In this document: positions 31,096 through 40,850 of the stretch, one piece after another | Layout of the letters: each line of letters starts with the position of its first letter | Position numbering within the stretch: position 1 is the first letter of the stretch | Source of the DNA: JAFEBO01 sp036392375 | GTDB taxonomy: Bacteria; Planctomycetota; Phycisphaerae; Phycisphaerales; UBA1924 | Length of the DNA: 64,000 bases | Assembly: GCA_036392375.1 (NCBI GenBank) | Contig: DASVYC010000064.1 | Location: forward strand, 3,429-67,428 | Direction: 5' to 3' | The notes under the pieces: model-generated | Database searches by the model: none | What the model saw: the letters and a program-made list of their open reading frames with translations, nothing else | What the model was told of the DNA's origin: nothing | Program-made: the position numbers and the translations under genes

Positions 31096-33591
31096 ATGAG
31101 CCTCCGATTCCGCAAGCGTCTCCTCGAGCACCTCAAGCACGAGGACTACACGCCGCGGAGCATCAGCCATCTCAGGGAAGACCTTGCGGTCGATGAGGAC
31201 GATGCCTCCGAGTTCGAGGCCGCGGTGAAGTCGCTCGCCGATGAACGAGCGGTCGAGATCTCGCAGAACGGATTGATCGGCTTGCCCTCGGTCGAGAAGA
31301 TGGGTGGCACAGTCATCGGCACGTTCCGCAAGGCGATGAAGGGCTTCGGCTTTGTGCAGCCTGAGGTGGCGGTGCGCGAAGGCTCGATCTTCATTCCGGC
31401 CGAGGACACCGGCGATGCGCTCAGCGGCGACAAGGTGAAGGTTGCGGTGCGGCGAGACACCGGGCGGGCCCGGGCCGGCGCGGGCGACGGGCCGCAGTTT
31501 GTCGGAGCCATCGTCGAAGTCGTGAAGCGCAAGCGCAGCAGTTTCTCGGGCGAACTCGTGAAGCGCGGCCAGCAGTGGGTTGTGTTCCCAGACGGTCGCG
31601 AGGTAACCGAACCGATCGTGGTGCGCGACGCGGCGGCCAAGAACGCGCCCGAGGGCAGCAAGGTCATCATCGAATTGGTCGCGTACCCGCAGGGCAACGT
31701 GCTGGGCGAGGGCGTGATCACCAAGGTGCTCGGTGCCGCGGGCATGCCCGATGTTGAGACCCAGGCCGTCATCGCGGCGTACGACCTGCCCGGCGAGTTT
31801 CCCGAAGAATGCAACGACCAAGCCCGCGATGTCACGGTCGTCTACGACAGGCAGATCGCGGAGTTCCAGGATGTCGGCGCCAAGTGCTTCGACAAGGAAG
31901 GCTGGGGCGGGCGGACCGACCTGACCAACGACTTCATCATTACGATCGACCCACCGGACGCCAAGGACTACGACGACGCGATCAGCATCCGCCCGAGCAA
32001 GCACGTGCCGGGTGGGTGGGACCTGGCGGTGCACATCGCCGACGTGGCGCACTTCATCCCGCCGGGTTCACCGATCGATGTCGAGGCGCGGGACCGCGCG
32101 AACAGCGTCTACCTGCCGCGGCGGGTGATCCCGATGATCCCGGAGCTGCTCAGCAACGGCATCTGCTCGCTGCAGGAGGGTGTGCATCGCTTCTGCAAGA
32201 CGGCGATGATGACGTACGACAAGTCCGGCGCGTGCGTGCTCGAAGGCGTGCAGAACACGCTCATCAAGAGCGCCAAGCGGCTGACGTATCTCGAAGCGCA
32301 GGCCCTCATCGACGGCGATTTCAACGAGGCCCGCAAGCACGCCAAGACCCCGCCCAGGTACAGCGATCAATTGATCGAGACGCTGCAGCAGATGGACGCG
32401 TGCGCGAAGGCCATCCAGGGGCGTCGCCAGCGTCAGGGGATGATCAGCCTTGAGTTGCCCGACGTGGTGCTCATCTACGACGACAACGGGCACGTGGTCG
32501 ACGCCGAGCGCGAGGACGACGCGTTCACGCACACGCTGATCGAGATGTTCATGGTCGAGGCGAATGAGGTGCTGGCGCGGCTGTTCGAGAAGCTGGGCGT
32601 GCCGCTGCTGCGGCGCACGCACCCCGACCCGACGCCGGGCGATGTGGATTCGCTCCGCAAGGCGGCGATGGTCGCGGGCTTCCGCATCCCCAAGAATCCG
32701 ACGCGTGAGGAGCTGCAGGCGCTCCTGAACGCGACCCGCGGCACGCCCGCGAGCCGTGCCGTGCACATGGCCGTGCTGCGGACCATGAGCCGGGCCGAGT
32801 ACTCCCCGGCGATGATCGGCCACTTCGCGCTCGCCAGCGAGGCCTACGCGCACTTCACCAGCCCGATCCGCCGCTACGCCGACCTCACCGTGCACCGCGC
32901 GCTCGCCGAGTACCTGCGTCAGACCGACAACGGCACGAAGCGCCCCAAGGGCGACGGCGAACGCCGCGAGCTGGGCCGCATCCTCCGTGATTCCAAGATG
33001 TGCCCGGACGAGGCCGAGCTCGTCGAGATCGGTCGGCACGCGACGCGGCGCGAGGAAGCCGCGACCGAGGCCGAGCGGGCGCTGCGCAGCTTCCTGGTGC
33101 TCCAGCTTCTCGAGAAGCACATCGGCGAGAGCTTCGACGCGGTGATCACGGGCCTCAACCCCCGCGGCGTGTTTATTCAGATCGACAAGTACCTCGCCGA
33201 GGGGTTCGTCAAGAAGGAAGACCTGCCCGGCGACGTGACCCGCGGCAACCTGTCGCCCTTCTGGCGAGTGGACCCACGTACCGGTGCGCTCGTCGATGCC
33301 CGCTCGGGCCGCTCGTACAACATGGGCGACCGCGTGAGCGTGAAGATCGTGGCGGTGGACCTGCAGAAGCGGCAGATGGAATGCGTCGTGGACAACGCCG
33401 AGGGACGTGCCGCGGGCAAGGCCAAGAAGATCGCCGAGAAGCCGGGCGGACTGGGGCTCGGGGGCGGCTTCGTGAAAGGCCAGGGTGCGGGTTTCGGCAA
33501 CCTCGGCCGCGACGGCGGCACGCGGCGCAGCCAGAAGAGCAAGTCCCGCGACAAGGGTAAGCCGAATTGGAGACGAGATAAGGGACGGTGA
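31096..33591 (+). CDS. rnr: Ribonuclease R (RNB family exoribonuclease)
   Basis: The 831-residue protein degrades structured RNA 3' to 5'. It has an N-terminal winged helix-like region, cold-shock-type domains (GTFRKAMKGFGFVQPE), the RNB catalytic core with DPPDAKDYDDAISI at about residues 284-297, and a C-terminal S1 domain (IGESFDAVITGLNPRGVFI). The final ~55 residues are Lys/Arg/Gly-rich (RRSQKSKSRDKGKPNWRRDK), as is usual for RNase R and helpful for RNA or ribosome binding. ATG 31096 is the first start consistent with the family. Confidence 0.95.
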   Translation: MSLRFRKRLLEHLKHEDYTPRSISHLREDLAVDEDDASEFEAAVKSLADERAVEISQNGLIGLPSVEKMGGTVIGTFRKAMKGFGFVQPEVAVREGSIFIPAEDTGDALSGDKVKVAVRRDTGRARAGAGDGPQFVGAIVEVVKRKRSSFSGELVKRGQQWVVFPDGREVTEPIVVRDAAAKNAPEGSKVIIELVAYPQGNVLGEGVITKVLGAAGMPDVETQAVIAAYDLPGEFPEECNDQARDVTVVYDRQIAEFQDVGAKCFDKEGWGGRTDLTNDFIITIDPPDAKDYDDAISIRPSKHVPGGWDLAVHIADVAHFIPPGSPIDVEARDRANSVYLPRRVIPMIPELLSNGICSLQEGVHRFCKTAMMTYDKSGACVLEGVQNTLIKSAKRLTYLEAQALIDGDFNEARKHAKTPPRYSDQLIETLQQMDACAKAIQGRRQRQGMISLELPDVVLIYDDNGHVVDAEREDDAFTHTLIEMFMVEANEVLARLFEKLGVPLLRRTHPDPTPGDVDSLRKAAMVAGFRIPKNPTREELQALLNATRGTPASRAVHMAVLRTMSRAEYSPAMIGHFALASEAYAHFTSPIRRYADLTVHRALAEYLRQTDNGTKRPKGDGERRELGRILRDSKMCPDEAELVEIGRHATRREEAATEAERALRSFLVLQLLEKHIGESFDAVITGLNPRGVFIQIDKYLAEGFVKKEDLPGDVTRGNLSPFWRVDPRTGALVDARSGRSYNMGDRVSVKIVAVDLQKRQMECVVDNAEGRAAGKAKKIAEKPGGLGLGGGFVKGQGAGFGNLGRDGGTRRSQKSKSRDKGKPNWRRDKGR

Positions 33592-33595
33592 GTGC

Positions 33596-34198
33596 CTACT
33601 CGCCCTTCCCGCTCCCCACCACCACCCAGTCCCCGTTCTTGCTTTCGTGCAGGTGCATGACCTCGGCGGCGAGCGTGGTGACTTGCTCGTTGTAACGGAA
33701 CCAGTGCACGCACAGAGCCGCGAGGATGCCGCAGCAGATCCACGCGCCCACTTCGGCGGCTCGGTGGCGGCGGATGCGCCACAAGATGAACACGCCGCAG
33801 ACCACAGTCGCGGATTTCCAGAGAACGATCGAGCACACCCCGCCGTAGACCATCAGGAACCGGGCGATCGGGTTCACCTCGGTCATGCCGACGGTGGTGG
33901 CGTAAGCCAGCGTCATCTTGAGGTCCGCGAGGCTCATCAGGACGATGGCCAGGGCGTAGCACAGGAACCGCAGATCGCGGCGGCTCCAGTGGTGGCGGTG
34001 GCACCAGCCCCGGAAGGCGGTGAACGCTCGAGCGAGCGGGCCGGCCGCGAACGCCGATTCGGGTGGAGTGGGCGGGGCGGGTGGGGCGGGTGGGACGAGC
34101 AGGGCGATCACCGGGACGCCGGCGTGCGTCTGGGCGGGATCGGGGGTGCTGGCCGCCAGGGGCAGGACGCCCGCGGCGGGTCCGGGTGCACGCGCCAT
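33596..34198 (-). CDS. DUF5658-like membrane protein
   Basis: The 200-residue protein has a disordered Pro/Ala N terminus (residues 1-60), then a basic WCHRHHWSRRD segment and three to four transmembrane helices. The phrase SLADLKMTLAYATTVGMTEVNPIARFLM has the D-x-x-x-T-x3-N-P signature of DUF5658-type small membrane proteins. Function is unknown. It is convergent with rnr, with 4 bp between the stop codons. Confidence 0.7.
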   Translation of the reverse strand: MARAPGPAAGVLPLAASTPDPAQTHAGVPVIALLVPPAPPAPPTPPESAFAAGPLARAFTAFRGWCHRHHWSRRDLRFLCYALAIVLMSLADLKMTLAYATTVGMTEVNPIARFLMVYGGVCSIVLWKSATVVCGVFILWRIRRHRAAEVGAWICCGILAALCVHWFRYNEQVTTLAAEVMHLHESKNGDWVVVGSGKGE

Positions 34199-34546
34199 GA
34201 TCTGTGCCGGATCGGCCGGTCGCGCGGGCGGCTGAAGGGCGATGTCAAGCCAGACCCGTAGACTTCACAAACCCCACGACCGACTGGGACGAACAGAATG
34301 CCTGGAAGGTCTTGGAAGCACGAAACTTATGTCTCTCTCTCGGTTCTCGGTCCGCGGCTCGTGATGCTCCTTGACGGCTCCTTGACGGCACGCCACTGCT
34401 CTCGAGACCGGTTCCTCCGCCGGTCGCTAGAGCCTCGCCCCCGGATTAGTTGGCCAGATTCGTTGATGAGAAAGGCAACGAACCGGCACGCTCGCTCGCT
34501 GTACCGGTATCTAGTCTTCTCGTGCTCCTTCCGCCGGATGGACTCC
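34199..34546. other. Intergenic region upstream of the giant propeller gene
   Basis: No gene is supported in this 348-bp gap. A direct repeat CTCCTTGACGG occurs twice in tandem at about 34366-34387, and the segment 34430-34500 is less GC-rich. It presumably carries the promoters of the two divergent flanking genes; boxes are not clear. Confidence 0.35.
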
Positions 34547-37500
34547 ATGCGTGAGCGTCGGACAACTCGGGGTGGGCTGATGGCGCGGGCCGCCGCGTTG
34601 GTGATCGCTCTCGCCAGCGGCGTGGCCCCGGCGCAGCAGTCGCCCGTCTACCCCGACGACTCCGTGCAGGCACGCGAGGCTCTTCTCCGCGTCGACGAAC
34701 TGCAGGGCGCTGGCAACCTCGCCGAGGCGGCACGCGTGCTGCAGACTTTGCTCGATCTCGAGGGTGATAAGGTGCTGGAGGCGAGCACCGATCCGGACCT
34801 GTTCATCAGCGTCCGCGAGCGCGTGCATCGCCTGCTCCTCGAGAAGACGCCGCTCCTGGAGCGGTACCGCAGCAGCGAGGGACCCCGGGCTCAGAAGCTG
34901 CTCGACGAAGGGCAGCACGCCCTCGTGGAAGCGACGCGTTTGCTCACGAGCGCGGGCTTCGAGGCCGCGCTTCGGGTTGCGCAGATCCACCTGGAGTCCG
35001 GGCGCTTCGAGGCGGCGCGGCTGACGCTCGAGCAGCTCGAGAAGCATCCCGACCGCCGCGGCAGCGCCGACGCCGCCCGCTTGGCGGGACGCGTCGCGCG
35101 ATTTATCACCCGATCCGAGGTCCGCGCCTGGGCCGGTCGCTGGATGAGCGAGGCGTCGGTACCCGCCAACCCGACGGCAAACGAGACGGTGACGCTCGAG
35201 GTGCCCGCGGAGCTGCGGGCTGTGGCGCTCGCGCCGCAGACGCCCTCGCCGGGCGGTCCGGAGTGGGCGACGCTGCCGAACAAGCCGCTGATCTCGACGA
35301 CCGTGCTGACCCGTCCGGTCCGCGACGAAGAAGACGAGGACGAGGAGCCGATCGAGTTCGCGCAGCAGGCGGCGACGCGGCCCTGGATCCTCCCCGCGGT
35401 CTCGGGCGACGTGGTGGTGGTCAACAACGCGTCGTACGTGCAGGGGCTGGATCGATTCACGCTGGCGCCGCTCTGGAGCGTGCGCCCCTCCGGTCGCGAC
35501 GCGGCCCGCGGCGGCTCGCCCCGCAGCGCCTCGCAGATCGCCCGGCTCGAGGACAGTGCGTGGGTGCACATCGACGGCCCGATCGCCTTGGCCGCCACCG
35601 GGTTCGCGACCGAGTCCGGTCGCGAGGGCGACCGCCGCCTGCACGCCATGGACGCCCGCACCGGGCGGGTGCTGTGGTCGATCGATCCCGCGTCGGCCGA
35701 CCGTCGCCTGGAGGGCTACGCGGTCCGCGGCGAGCCAGCGATCGTCGAGGGCACGGCGGTGGTCCCGATGCGCCGGAACTCGTCGATCCGGCGCATTTCG
35801 GGCGCGTTGTTCGCGGGCTTTGACGCCTGGACGGGCGAGCTGCGGTGGATCCGTCCGATCTGCTCGGTGGGTGTGCTGCCTTACAACCGCTCGCCGCACG
35901 TTGCCGAGCGTTGCGTGGCCCAGGCTGGCGTGGTTTACAAGGCCGACGGCCTGGGCGTCGTCTCCGCGATCGAGGCCGCGAGCGGACGCGTGGTCTGGGT
36001 CCGGCGCCAGCCGGTGCAGCCCGAGGCCCGCGCGCTGGCATCGCTCTCGATCACGGGGATGCTCCAGCCCTGGACCTCGACCGGCGTGATCGTGGACGGG
36101 ACGTCGCTCATCACGCTGGCACCCGACTCGTTCAGCATCCTGCGGCTGTCGGCGGTGGATGGCTCGCTCTTGGGTCGTCGAGGCGTGGACGAGCTCGGCG
36201 AGGAGCCGGTGCTGCCGCTCTATATCCTCCGCGCGGGCGAACGCTTGATCGCCGTGGGACAGGATCGATTGGTCTCGCTCTCGATGCGTGACTTCGAGCG
36301 CGACGCGCCCCGCGGCAGCCTCCAGGTCCGCGACCCCGGCATCGCCGGCCGCATCAGCGTCGTGGGCTCGAGCCTGCTGGTCCCTGTCGAGGACAAGGTG
36401 CTGGAGCTCGACGCGACCGAGCTCAAGGTCCGATCGACCCACGCGGTGGCGTCGTCGGGCAACCTGATCGCGTTGCCGGACTCGCTCCTGATCGCGGGTG
36501 GCTCGGAGATCCACGCGTACCTCAAGTGGGAGACCGCCGAGACGATCCTGACCCAGCGGATGAACAAGTCGCCCGACGACACCGGCCCGGCGCTGTCGAT
36601 GGCGAACCTGGCGTTCCGCTCGGGGCGTTACACCCGCATCGCGCCCGCGGTGGACCGCGTGCTGGAGATCCGCGATCGGCTGCCGGACGCGGCGGCGGTG
36701 CAGGCGGCCCGGCGTCGGCTGATCGACTCGCTGCGGGTGATGCTCGCCGCGGGGCGCCAGCGCTGGGACCCGGGCAGCGACTCCCGCAGCGACCAGGCCG
36801 AGAGCCCGCCGCTGACGGTCTTGACCGACCTCTCCACCCGGTTCGCCCGCGCGGCCGAGTCGCCCGCCGAGCTGGCGGAGCAAGAGCTCATCGCGGGCTG
36901 GCTGGGCGAGGCGCGTGCCAACCCGGCCCAGAGCCTCGAGTCGTACACGCGTGTGCTCGCCGACGCCTCGCTCGCCGAGTCGATGGTGCACAACGACCTG
37001 GGCGTGCCGGCTCCGGCATCGGTGGTCGCGACCGAGCGGCTGCTGGCGCTGGTGCGTCGCGTCGGCTCGGGGCCGTACGAGCCCTTCGCGGTGCAGGCCG
37101 CCCGCGAGCTGGAAGAGCTTGGCGCGTCCGCCAAGCCCGCGGAGTTGGCGGCCCTCGCGGCCCGATTCCCCGCGTCCTCGGCCGCGGCAGACGCGTGGGC
37201 TCGCGTGGCCGACGCCGAGGCGTCCGAGCCCGACGCGCAGGTGCGGGCTCTGGCCTTGGCGCTGCGCGCCCTGGAGCACGCCCAAGGACCGCGCACACCC
37301 AAGGCCGCCAGCGACGCGAAGGCGTTGGGAGGACGCTTGCTCGCCACGCTTCTCTCGCAGGGCCGCGTGAGCGAGGCCAACCGGGTGGCATTCTCGTTCC
37401 CCGCGCGCTTCGCGGGAGCGACGGTCGAATTCACGCCCGCGGCACCCACGGGCCTCGCGCATCAGCCCCGCCCGCGGCTGGGGAGGGAGCTCTCCGACGA

Positions 37501-38881
37501 TGTCCGCACGCTCGTGGGCTGGGTGATCGCGCCGCCCAAGATCACCGACAACCCCGGCCGCCCCACCGACCGCACCGTGCTCATCTCGCCGGGGCGGCAC
37601 CTGGTGGCGCTCTACGCCACCGCGCTCACCGATCCGTCGGTCGAGCCGCTGTGGACCCGGCGTTATGAGCAGCGCTCGCCCCGGGTCATCCGCATCGACG
37701 CCGACGCGACGTATCTCTACTGGCCCGCCGACTCGCGGGCGGACCGCACCGGGGGCGTGATCGAGCGGATCCGCAACGACGGCTCGAGCGCGTGGCTGAG
37801 CCGCGAGATCATCCAGCAGCTCGACGAGATCGAGGCCCGCGACCCCGAGGAGTCCACGCCCTTCTCGACGCCGCTCGACGGCTCGGTGAGCCCGGGCGAC
37901 CTGCTGGTGGCGATGGACGACGCCACGCTCATCCTGTTGGAGCGCGTGGGCCGCATCCTGTGCATCGATCTGTCCAGCGGGAAGACGCTGTGGACGGCGC
38001 GTCTGCCCAAGACCCGGATCTACGACGCCGCGCTCAGCGGCGAGCTCTTGGTCGTGGGCGGCGCCAACACCGATCGCGATGCCGCCGTCGCCTTCCGCGG
38101 GCGCAGCGCGTTCCTGCCCATGACGCTGGTGGCCTTTGACCGCAAGCGCGGCGGCACGCCGCGAGACCTGCGTCCGGCGCTCGCACGCGGGCTGAACCTG
38201 GGCGACGACAAGAACCTCGCCGCCACGCTCGGTGAGTTCCAGCAGGTCCGCTGGCTGCGGACCATCCCCGCGACCAACGGCCCGGGGCGCATCCTGCTCG
38301 GCATGCACAACCGCGTGATCGCCTTTGACACCTCGGGCGAGAGCGTGCTCTGGAATTTCGATCAACCGTCCGTCACGCGCTCGGCTGAATGCTGGATCCA
38401 CGCCGACCGCGCGTATGTGCTGAACGAGGATCGGGCGGTCGTCACCCTCTCGCTCGCCGACGGCACCCAGCCGCATAACCCCCTCGACCCCCGTGAGCGC
38501 TTGCCGCAGGAAGGCCCGATCTCGGTGGCACCGCTGGGCGAGGGCGCAATCGGGTTTGTCAGCGGGCACGGCGTGGCGATCTTCTCGCGCAAGGGCGAAC
38601 TGATCGGCCTGGACGCCACCCAGCACAGCCGCGAGAACGCTCACCTTTTCGCTCTGGGCGAGAGCACGGTTGTGATGGTGCCCGACCAGGCCCCCGAGCC
38701 GGACGGGACGATCACGGCCGACCTGCGCATTCTGGGCTTGCCGAGCGGGAAGCTGCTCTCGACCAGGGCCTTGTCGCTGGGCCGATCCCCGCGCGCGGTT
38801 GCTGCGCTCGACGGTCGGGTGCTGCTCACGGCCGGGGGCGTCACGATGGTGCTCCCGCTGCCGGCGAGCGGCAAGCCGTAA
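34547..38881 (+). CDS. Giant secreted PQQ-like beta-propeller protein with TPR-like segments
   Basis: The 1444-residue protein starts at about 34547 (ATG 34538 is an alternative), which gives a signal peptide ending GVAPAQQ. Residues ~30-190 are helical repeats (VDELQGAGNLAEAARVLQTLLDLEGDK) like TPR. A first beta-propeller follows at about 260-640: RLHAMDARTGRVLWSIDP, AGFDAWTGELRWIRP, AIEAASGRVVWVRR. Then come a long helical region and a second propeller (about 960-1430: ILCIDLSSGKTLWTARLP, VIAFDTSGESVLWNFDQ). The repeated W-containing blades are the PQQ/BamB type. It is probably a periplasmic or surface scaffold. Catalytic PQQ-dehydrogenase residues were not identified. Confidence 0.87.
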   Translation: MRERRTTRGGLMARAAALVIALASGVAPAQQSPVYPDDSVQAREALLRVDELQGAGNLAEAARVLQTLLDLEGDKVLEASTDPDLFISVRERVHRLLLEKTPLLERYRSSEGPRAQKLLDEGQHALVEATRLLTSAGFEAALRVAQIHLESGRFEAARLTLEQLEKHPDRRGSADAARLAGRVARFITRSEVRAWAGRWMSEASVPANPTANETVTLEVPAELRAVALAPQTPSPGGPEWATLPNKPLISTTVLTRPVRDEEDEDEEPIEFAQQAATRPWILPAVSGDVVVVNNASYVQGLDRFTLAPLWSVRPSGRDAARGGSPRSASQIARLEDSAWVHIDGPIALAATGFATESGREGDRRLHAMDARTGRVLWSIDPASADRRLEGYAVRGEPAIVEGTAVVPMRRNSSIRRISGALFAGFDAWTGELRWIRPICSVGVLPYNRSPHVAERCVAQAGVVYKADGLGVVSAIEAASGRVVWVRRQPVQPEARALASLSITGMLQPWTSTGVIVDGTSLITLAPDSFSILRLSAVDGSLLGRRGVDELGEEPVLPLYILRAGERLIAVGQDRLVSLSMRDFERDAPRGSLQVRDPGIAGRISVVGSSLLVPVEDKVLELDATELKVRSTHAVASSGNLIALPDSLLIAGGSEIHAYLKWETAETILTQRMNKSPDDTGPALSMANLAFRSGRYTRIAPAVDRVLEIRDRLPDAAAVQAARRRLIDSLRVMLAAGRQRWDPGSDSRSDQAESPPLTVLTDLSTRFARAAESPAELAEQELIAGWLGEARANPAQSLESYTRVLADASLAESMVHNDLGVPAPASVVATERLLALVRRVGSGPYEPFAVQAARELEELGASAKPAELAALAARFPASSAAADAWARVADAEASEPDAQVRALALALRALEHAQGPRTPKAASDAKALGGRLLATLLSQGRVSEANRVAFSFPARFAGATVEFTPAAPTGLAHQPRPRLGRELSDDVRTLVGWVIAPPKITDNPGRPTDRTVLISPGRHLVALYATALTDPSVEPLWTRRYEQRSPRVIRIDADATYLYWPADSRADRTGGVIERIRNDGSSAWLSREIIQQLDEIEARDPEESTPFSTPLDGSVSPGDLLVAMDDATLILLERVGRILCIDLSSGKTLWTARLPKTRIYDAALSGELLVVGGANTDRDAAVAFRGRSAFLPMTLVAFDRKRGGTPRDLRPALARGLNLGDDKNLAATLGEFQQVRWLRTIPATNGPGRILLGMHNRVIAFDTSGESVLWNFDQPSVTRSAECWIHADRAYVLNEDRAVVTLSLADGTQPHNPLDPRERLPQEGPISVAPLGEGAIGFVSGHGVAIFSRKGELIGLDATQHSRENAHLFALGESTVVMVPDQAPEPDGTITADLRILGLPSGKLLSTRALSLGRSPRAVAALDGRVLLTAGGVTMVLPLPASGKP

Positions 38882-38930
38882 CGCTCCTGCTGGCCACGCT
38901 CCCGCGCGTCCCGCACGCTAAACTCGCCGC

Positions 38931-39431
38931 ATGACCGCTCGCGTCTCGCTTGCCCCGTTGCTCCCTCTCTGCGTCTGCCTGTGTGCGTTCCTGGGCGGGT
39001 GCTTCGGCGTCGCATCGCCCGTGCTCACGGTCGTCGAGATCCGGCCCGAGAGCGTCACCACCGAGGGCCGCCGCTTCGTCGTTGTCATCGACGCCGAGAA
39101 TCGCTCCGACAGCGCCCTGCCGCTCAAGGACGCGACCTATTCCCTCATCGTCGACGGCAAGAAGGTCTTCGAGGGCCAGCGCTCGCCCGAGTCCACGCTC
39201 CGCAAGTTCTCGACCCAGCGGCTCTACTTCCCAGTCGCCGTGCCGAGCTCGACCAACCTTGCGTCCGGCAACGCCGAGTTCCGCGTCTCGGGCTCGGTGG
39301 TCTACCTGCCCCCCGGCAAGCTCAACGAAATCCTGTACGACTACAACCTGCTCCGCCCGACGACGGGTTTCGGCGGGAGCAAGCCGGTGGACCTGAACAA
39401 GGCGCCGCAGACTGTGTCGATGACGCCCTGA
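38931..39431 (+). CDS. LEA14-like (WHy domain) lipoprotein
   Basis: The 166-residue protein has a lipoprotein signal with lipobox LGGC (PLLPLCVCLCAFLGGCFG) and then a single beta-sandwich of the LEA type 2/WHy family: SPVLTVVEIRPESVTTEGRRFVVVIDAENRSDSALPLKDATYSLIVDG. Bacterial members protect or scaffold the envelope under desiccation or osmotic stress; the role here is unproven. The signal peptide is encoded by CT-rich DNA (CTCCCTCTCTGCGTC) resembling a dispersed repeat. The gene follows the giant propeller gene by 49 bp. Confidence 0.82.
   Translation: MTARVSLAPLLPLCVCLCAFLGGCFGVASPVLTVVEIRPESVTTEGRRFVVVIDAENRSDSALPLKDATYSLIVDGKKVFEGQRSPESTLRKFSTQRLYFPVAVPSSTNLASGNAEFRVSGSVVYLPPGKLNEILYDYNLLRPTTGFGGSKPVDLNKAPQTVSMTP
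38961..38995 (+). repeat. CTCTGCGTC-type degenerate repeat encoding a lipoprotein signal
   Basis: CTCCCTCTCTGCGTCTGCCT and adjoining units resemble the arrays at 8709-8742 and 40759-40806. They are read as LLPLCVCLCAFLG, the hydrophobic part of the LEA14-like protein's signal peptide. Confidence 0.5.
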
Positions 39432-39455
39432 GGTTGCTCGCCGCGATCACCTCGC

Positions 39456-40592
39456 TCAGACCGCCGCCAACGGGTCCGCGTCGTTCTTGGACACGATGCA
39501 CGCCACACCCGGCAGCATGGACTCGACCCGCTTGGCCAGCCGTGGCAGGTAGCCGCGCTCGGTGCTGGTGTGCTCGCCCAGCAGGATCGAGAGCCCGCGG
39601 TCGAGGCAGGCGGTGACCTCGTGGTGGCGCATCTCGCCGGTGATGAACAGCTCGCAGCCCTCGGCCGAAGCAACGCCGGCCAGCTCCGCACCCGCGCCGC
39701 AGCAGACCCCGATCACGCTCACGGGTTTGTCCAGATCCGGCGTCGCCACCCGCACCATGCTGCGCCCGATGTGCTTCTTCATCCGCTCGGCCAGAACGCG
39801 GATCGGGGCCGGGCGATCGAGCGCGACGCGGCGTCCCGAACCGATGCCACGCGTCGGCTTGGGCAGAAGCTCGTACACATCGATCGGCGGCTCTTCGTAG
39901 GGATGGAACTGGCGGAGTGTTTCGATTGCGAGCGGGAGAGCTGCTTTGGAGCAGACCATCTCCAGCCTCAGCTCCGACACCGACTCGAGCACGCCGCGAC
40001 GCCCCACGCTGGGCTGCGACGACTCGTCGCCGAGGAACGTGCCAGTGCCCGGGGCGGCGAACGAGCACACGGTGTACGCGCCGATGATGCCCGCGCCCGC
40101 CGTCGCGAGGGCATTGCGCACCTTGTCCACGTCGCTCAGCGGGACAAACGTGACGACCTTGACCTCCGCCGTGGCGGGACGGGCCGCGTGCGACTTGAGC
40201 GCTCGGCAATCGCCCGGCACTTTTCCTGGAGTCTCAGACAACCCCTCGCACAGCCAATCGGTCATCCCGCCGGGCACCGCATCGAGCGCGGTATGAGGCG
40301 AGTAGACCGCCATGCCCATCTCCGCCGCCCGCAGCAACACCCGCTCCTTCGGCGTGCGATCCGTCAACGCCTTGAGCGGCTCCCAGATCGGCGGGTGATA
40401 GGCGACGATCGCGCCCGCGTTGGCCCGCTCGGCCTCGGCCATCACTGACTCGTTGAGGTCGATCGTCAGCAGCACCGGCGAACGCAGCGGCGACCGCAGC
40501 CGCCCGACGTGCAGCCCCACCTTGTCCCAGGGCTCGGCGAAAGACAGCGGAGCGATCGTCTCCATCACGCGGACCAGGTCAGCAACGACCAT
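39456..40592 (-). CDS. NIF3/YbgI-like dinuclear metal protein
   Basis: The 378-residue protein belongs to the Nif3 family of hexameric toroids with two metals per subunit. Metal-ligand motifs are present: AYHPPIWEPLKAL (HH-type site), VYSPHTALDAV, FITGEMRHHEV and LLGEHTSTERGYL. At 378 residues it is the long version with an inserted central PII-like domain (about 130-240). Proposed roles include GTP cyclohydrolase I-like or metal chaperone functions; the true activity is not settled. It is divergent from ispE. Confidence 0.9.
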   Translation of the reverse strand: MVVADLVRVMETIAPLSFAEPWDKVGLHVGRLRSPLRSPVLLTIDLNESVMAEAERANAGAIVAYHPPIWEPLKALTDRTPKERVLLRAAEMGMAVYSPHTALDAVPGGMTDWLCEGLSETPGKVPGDCRALKSHAARPATAEVKVVTFVPLSDVDKVRNALATAGAGIIGAYTVCSFAAPGTGTFLGDESSQPSVGRRGVLESVSELRLEMVCSKAALPLAIETLRQFHPYEEPPIDVYELLPKPTRGIGSGRRVALDRPAPIRVLAERMKKHIGRSMVRVATPDLDKPVSVIGVCCGAGAELAGVASAEGCELFITGEMRHHEVTACLDRGLSILLGEHTSTERGYLPRLAKRVESMLPGVACIVSKNDADPLAAV

Positions 40593-40758
40593 GCGACACT
40601 CCTGTGGGGCGCGATTCTAGTAGCCGCCAATCGCCACTTCGATGTTCGGGGATGCACGGGAGAGAAAACGGAGAAGCGAAGCAGGCTGAGACGCGCGGCA
40701 TAGGTCGATCGAGAGATGCCGCATCACACCGAAACTGCCATCCACGTTTCCAAGCAAG

Positions 40759-40806
40759 CGTCTCCCTCGCGTCTCTCCGCACCCTCTGCGTCTCCGCGTC
40801 CTTTTG
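40759..40806 (+). repeat. CTCTGCGTCTCCGC-type tandem repeat upstream of ispE
   Basis: A CT-rich array (CGTCTCCCTCGCGTCTCTCC, then CTCTGCGTCTCCGCG) with period about 8 ends about 45 bp before the ispE start. It belongs to the same family as the arrays at 8709-8742 and 38961-38995. Confidence 0.6.
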
Positions 40807-40850
40807 ATTCCAACCACGCCCGACCTCGCCGCGGCCTCCAACGATCCCGC

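Noticed and set aside
34511..38644. Long minus-strand open frame antisense to the giant propeller gene
   Set aside because: The plus-strand product has a signal peptide and propeller blades; the antisense product is Arg/Gly/Ala-rich and featureless.
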